The translations under genes were made by a program, and so were the position numbers. Under the pieces are notes generated by a model. The model did no database searches. It was not told the origin of the DNA and worked only from the letters and a program-made list of their open reading frames with translations. A stretch of DNA of 64,000 bases from Negativicoccus succinicivorans (GTDB taxonomy: Bacteria > Bacillota > Negativicutes > Veillonellales > Negativicoccaceae): the NCBI RefSeq assembly GCF_014207605.1, contig NZ_JACHHI010000003.1, positions 1 through 64,000 on the forward strand. Reading direction: 5' to 3'. Shown one piece after another: positions 60,803-64,000 of this stretch (positions are counted from its first letter, which is position 1; the number at the start of each line of letters is the position of its first letter).

Positions 60803-61642
60803 TTAAATTTGCAGGCCCAGGGCCCCGAATGTATCGCCGTGACCGAAATCATGGTACTGCATGCCGCGTCGGAACCACTCCGCGCGCTGCGCGCTGGTGC
60901 CGTGCGTAAATTCCTCCGGACGGATCTGCCCTTGCGTGATCTTCTGCAAATGGTCATCGCCGACCGTCTTGGCGGCATTGATCGCCTCTTCGATATCGCC
61001 CGCGTCAAGGTAGCCTTTTTGCTGTACATAGTACGCGAACACTCCGGCCAAATAATCCGCATGCAGTTCCAGCGCGACCGAGTATTTTTTCGCGTCCGCC
61101 TCACTCATTTGTTGCTGCAGCTTATGAACATGCATCAGCAGCCCCGATTGGTTTTGCACGTGGTGACCGACTTCGTGCGCCAACACGTAGGCCATCGCAA
61201 AATCGCCGCCCTGACCGCCGAATTTGCGTTGTAAATCGTTGGCGAACGTCACGTCCATGTAAATGGTTTTATCGACCGGACAATAAAACGGACCGGTCGA
61301 TTTGCCCGCCACGCCGCAACCGGAACGTACCTGTTCTTCAAAAAACATCAGTTTCGGTTCTTCGTATCTTTCTCCGACTTCCGCGAACTTTTGGTGCCAA
61401 ACATCTTCCGTGTCCGCCAAGACGACGCTCAACATATCTTCCATGTTGCGGCGCGCCGGATCGCTCGCCTGCTGTTCCACCTGTTGCGTCTGTCCGGCGC
61501 CCGCCATATTAATTACGTCGGAAACGTTACCGCCGAAAAACGAATAGATCAAGGCGAAAATAATCAAACCCAAACCGCCGATTTTCGCCGGTCCGCCACC
61601 GCGCCCCGTGTTACTGCTCATCCGTCTGCCCCGCCATTGCAT
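60803..61642 (-). CDS. YpfJ-family zinc metallopeptidase
   Basis: 279 residues from MQWRGRRMSSNTG behind GAGGAGG. One N-terminal membrane helix (IGGLGLIIFALIYSFFGG), then a neutral zinc peptidase domain with HEVGHHVQ (HExxH), FYCPVDKTIYMD and LELHADYLAGVFA supplying the third ligand. Predicted periplasmic or membrane peptidase; substrate unknown. Confidence 0.92.
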   Translation of the reverse strand: MQWRGRRMSSNTGRGGGPAKIGGLGLIIFALIYSFFGGNVSDVINMAGAGQTQQVEQQASDPARRNMEDMLSVVLADTEDVWHQKFAEVGERYEEPKLMFFEEQVRSGCGVAGKSTGPFYCPVDKTIYMDVTFANDLQRKFGGQGGDFAMAYVLAHEVGHHVQNQSGLLMHVHKLQQQMSEADAKKYSVALELHADYLAGVFAYYVQQKGYLDAGDIEEAINAAKTVGDDHLQKITQGQIRPEEFTHGTSAQRAEWFRRGMQYHDFGHGDTFGALGLQI

Positions 61643-61808
61643 TGCCGAAACCTCCTCTGCATTACGTCCGTTTTATTTTCATTTTAGCATACAAAGCGGC
61701 TAAACACACCGCTGCGGACGATAAAACTTCGCCATCGCACCTTGTTTCCTATTTTAGATGCAAGTACAATGAAACCAAACAAATCCATTGTTACGAAAGG
61801 AGTCGCCT

Positions 61809-63224
61809 ATGAATTTTGAACGTTTATATATCAACGGGGAATGGGTATCGCCCCAAAGCACGGAACGAATTAAAGTGGAAAATCCCGCGAGCATGTATCG
61901 GTTTGCCGCCGTTCCCGTCGCCACCGATACGGAAGTCGACGCGGCCTGTCGGGCCGCCGCCGATGCCGCCTGGCGTTGGCAGGAATCGCCGCTCGCCGCG
62001 CGGCTGACGATTTGCGAAAAAATGTTGGCGCAGCTGCTGACCCGCAAAGCGGAAATCGTCGATATTGAAATCCAAGAACTCGGCGCGCCGAGTCAAATGG
62101 CCGAAACGGTTCATTTCGATTTCCAGGTGGAACGCATGCGTACCTTCATGCGCCTTGCGCAAGAAATCGAATTTCGAGAAGAGTTGGAGCATTCGACATT
62201 GTACCGTGAGCCGGTCGGTGTAGTCGCGGCCATTACGCCGTGGAACTATCCGCTCGGTCAGGTCGTGCAGAAAATTATGCCGGCCATTTTGATGGGCAAT
62301 ACCGTCGTGTTGAAACCGAGTCAGCACACGCCGCTTTCCGTATACTACTTGGTGGACGCGTTCCATCAGGCGGGACTGCCTAAAGGCGTTTTGAATCTCG
62401 TCACGGGTCGCGGCGGCGACGTCGGCAACGTCTTGGCTTCGCATCCGCTGGTCGACATGGTTTCCTTCACCGGTTCCACTACCGGCGGCATTGAAGTCGG
62501 TAAGCACGGTTTGGATTCGGTGAAAAAAATCCACTTGGAACTCGGCGGCAAATCGCCTTGCGTGATCCTGCCGGGCGCCGATATCGATCAGGCGATTCGG
62601 GCCTGCTTCAATTCGCTCCTCTTGAATTGCGGTCAAACGTGCTCGGCGCTGTCTCGCTTGTTGATCCTGGAAGATCAAAAAGAAGCCATTGAAGCGCGCT
62701 TGGTGGAAATTCTGCAAGAATATCCGGTCGGCGATCCTCGTGCAGAAGGCACGAAGATCGGGCCGCTGGCCAGTGAAAAACAGTTCACTAAAGTAAAAAA
62801 ATATATTGAAACGGGTCTTGCCGAAGGCGCGCGCATGCTCACCGGTAGTGTGCCCACCGAACCGATCGGCGGCTACTACGTCCAACCCGTGATTTTCACC
62901 GATGTCACCAACGATATGCAAATCGCGCAGGAAGAAATTTTCGGTCCCGTGCTGTGCGTCATTACGTACAAGGACCTGCCGGATGCGTTGCACATCGCCA
63001 ACGATACGATTTACGGTCTGAATGCCGCGGTGCACGGACCGTTTGATGAGGCCGTCGCGTTCGCGCGCCGCATTAAATCGGGCAATGTGTATATCAACGA
63101 CAGCGCGCGCGATGTAACCGCGCCGTTCGGCGGTTACAAAATGAGCGGCATCGGCCGCGAAGGAGGAATCGAGGGTATCTTGGAATTTACCCAGAGTAAA
63201 GTCCTCTTTGATCATGACGCGTAA
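61809..63224 (+). CDS. Aldehyde dehydrogenase (NAD(P)-dependent)
   Basis: 471 residues from MNFERLYINGEWVSPQST behind GAAAGGAGTCGCC. Catalytic Cys in NCGQTCSA, Glu in HLELGGKSPCV, cofactor motif FTGSTTGG and C-terminal EIFGPVL and PFGGYKMSGIGREGG. Oxidises an aldehyde to the acid; substrate undetermined. Monocistronic. Confidence 0.93.
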   Translation: MNFERLYINGEWVSPQSTERIKVENPASMYRFAAVPVATDTEVDAACRAAADAAWRWQESPLAARLTICEKMLAQLLTRKAEIVDIEIQELGAPSQMAETVHFDFQVERMRTFMRLAQEIEFREELEHSTLYREPVGVVAAITPWNYPLGQVVQKIMPAILMGNTVVLKPSQHTPLSVYYLVDAFHQAGLPKGVLNLVTGRGGDVGNVLASHPLVDMVSFTGSTTGGIEVGKHGLDSVKKIHLELGGKSPCVILPGADIDQAIRACFNSLLLNCGQTCSALSRLLILEDQKEAIEARLVEILQEYPVGDPRAEGTKIGPLASEKQFTKVKKYIETGLAEGARMLTGSVPTEPIGGYYVQPVIFTDVTNDMQIAQEEIFGPVLCVITYKDLPDALHIANDTIYGLNAAVHGPFDEAVAFARRIKSGNVYINDSARDVTAPFGGYKMSGIGREGGIEGILEFTQSKVLFDHDA

Positions 63225-63234
63225 TTTACGCCAA

Positions 63235-63268
63235 TAAAAAAAGAACCGCAGTTGCGGTTCTTTTTTTA
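63235..63268. terminator. Bidirectional terminator between convergent genes
   Basis: AAAGAACCGCA-G-TTGCGGTTCTTT with A and T runs on both sides. Confidence 0.9.
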
Positions 63269-63270
63269 TG

Positions 63271-64000
63271 TCATTTTTTATCTTTCGCCGGGCGCTTGTC
63301 AGCTTGCGGCTCTTTGTTCGCGTCTTTATTTTCCTGGTCATTGTCCGCTTCGGCATCGTTTTCCGTCACTTTTTCCCGCAGCTGCGCCATGATTTCTTTC
63401 ACCGCATCGCGACGGCGGCGATCGTTGGGCGCTACCACTTCAAACTCGAATTGGCCGTCGCCTTTGATAATGTACGGCATCGTGACGCGCGTTTTGGCTT
63501 TTTCGTCCTCATCACCACCCGCCAACGTATCCGCGTCGGTCTTTTTACCCTTGTGCAAATAGTCCGGCAGCGTTTCTTTCGCCGGTTCCTGCAACTGCGC
63601 ATGATGCCCCGCGGACTTTTCATCCGGTACCATGCTGACATTATCTTCCAGAATTTCCACGATCAGCTCGTTATTTTTGTCTTCCTTCTGCAGCTTGTTC
63701 AGAAAATCGCGGAAATCTTTATACTTTCGCAACCGATCAATAATTTCATCCGTCAAATTGAGTTGCTGCTTTTGGATCAGGTACGGCAACGGTACGACAC
63801 CGCCGCCGCGCACTTCCAGCGTCATCGGCCCAAGCGGCTGATCGGCGGGCACCGTAAAGGCGAGCGTCTTGGAAACGACTTCGCCGCGGTACGGACGCAG
63901 TTTCACATTGACATAGATGATGTCGCCCGGGCTCACAATCCCCGGCCGCGCTTTCGCGTCGATGATTTCCGCGACTTCTTTATCTTCCGTCAGCGAAAGC
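63271..64000 (-). CDS. C-terminal part of an S55 (SpoIVB-peptidase)-like protein, partial
   Basis: The frame is open to the right edge, so the N-terminus is missing. The visible 242 residues contain IVSPGDIIYVNVKLRPYRGE and MTLEVRGGGVVPLPYL, typical of the segment after the S55 peptidase domain in Firmicute SpoIVB-like proteins. A charged, Asp/Glu/Lys-rich tail (DAEADNDQENKDANKEPQAD) ends the chain. Peptidase residues are not in view, so activity cannot be judged. Confidence 0.6.
   Translation of the reverse strand, partial: LSLTEDKEVAEIIDAKARPGIVSPGDIIYVNVKLRPYRGEVVSKTLAFTVPADQPLGPMTLEVRGGGVVPLPYLIQKQQLNLTDEIIDRLRKYKDFRDFLNKLQKEDKNNELIVEILEDNVSMVPDEKSAGHHAQLQEPAKETLPDYLHKGKKTDADTLAGGDEDEKAKTRVTMPYIIKGDGQFEFEVVAPNDRRRRDAVKEIMAQLREKVTENDAEADNDQENKDANKEPQADKRPAKDKK

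Noticed and set aside
61824-63356. Long open frame (510 codons) on the minus strand opposite the aldehyde dehydrogenase gene
   Set aside because: It is the antisense shadow of a perfectly conserved aldehyde dehydrogenase; its sequence is Arg/Phe/His-rich and unlike any protein.

Overview
The window looks like chromosomal DNA of a Negativicutes bacterium (Veillonellaceae-like, a diderm Firmicute). Firmicute traits are SRP RNA next to dnaX, the ebfC-recR-bofA order, a T-box leader, a YerC-type TrpR-like regulator and a PASTA-tailed PBP. Diderm traits are a small beta-barrel protein ending in Phe and surface-polysaccharide genes. Two adjacent CobT paralogs resemble the ArsAB pair known from Veillonella and Sporomusa. 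The genus is not fixed by the sequence.

Layout. 1-9.6 kb is one end of a temperate prophage: a leftward early operon (XRE, several small proteins, Gp157, Sak4-like recombinase, DUF669, DEAH helicase, primase-like protein running off the window), a cro/CI switch with divergent promoters, a stand-alone Cas2-like protein and a tyrosine integrase at the host boundary. 9.9-16.2 kb holds a YkvA protein, two Ala/Lys/Glu-rich helical proteins (one with 29-residue repeats), an SDR, a TSUP permease, a divergent polysaccharide deacetylase and pyrFE. 16.2-16.6 kb is a non-coding locus: a structured RNA with its own promoter, a 16-codon ORF and a terminator, then a possible attenuator before pyrF. 16.7-19.8 kb is an envelope-type operon. 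20-27 kb is the complete F-type ATP synthase operon (atpZ-I-B-E-F-H-A-G-D-C) followed upstream by wecB and a WecA/TagO enzyme. 29.5-36 kb holds secreted and outer-membrane proteins, a CLC antiporter, a 2-hydroxyacid dehydrogenase, a phosphohexomutase and a B3/4 gene broken by an in-frame TAA. 36-48.6 kb holds bofA-recR-ebfC-dnaX-SRP RNA, folD-fhs, a PBP, a CCA-type nucleotidyltransferase, serine dehydratase and a large membrane-anchored unknown. 49-51.5 kb holds Dps, a flavodoxin and an APC permease; 51.5-52.6 kb is an 11-tRNA operon.

52.7-60.7 kb is the most unusual part. An operon behind a Met-type T-box (metF, MetH reactivation protein, four-module metH, larC) is embedded between two copies of a [cobT 3' end + larC] junction. 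The right copy is a full cobamide-activation operon (two CobT-like subunits plus a strongly diverged LarC-like protein); the left copy keeps only the cobT 3' end but an intact LarC N-terminal protein. No LarB, LarE or LarC2 is visible. The window closes with a YpfJ metallopeptidase, an aldehyde dehydrogenase and the end of an S55/SpoIVB-like gene.

Working together: pyrFE supplies UMP; folD/fhs/metF/metH form a one-carbon to methionine route that depends on the cobamide lower-ligand genes next door; wecB, the WecA/TagO enzyme and the phosphohexomutase feed envelope glycans.
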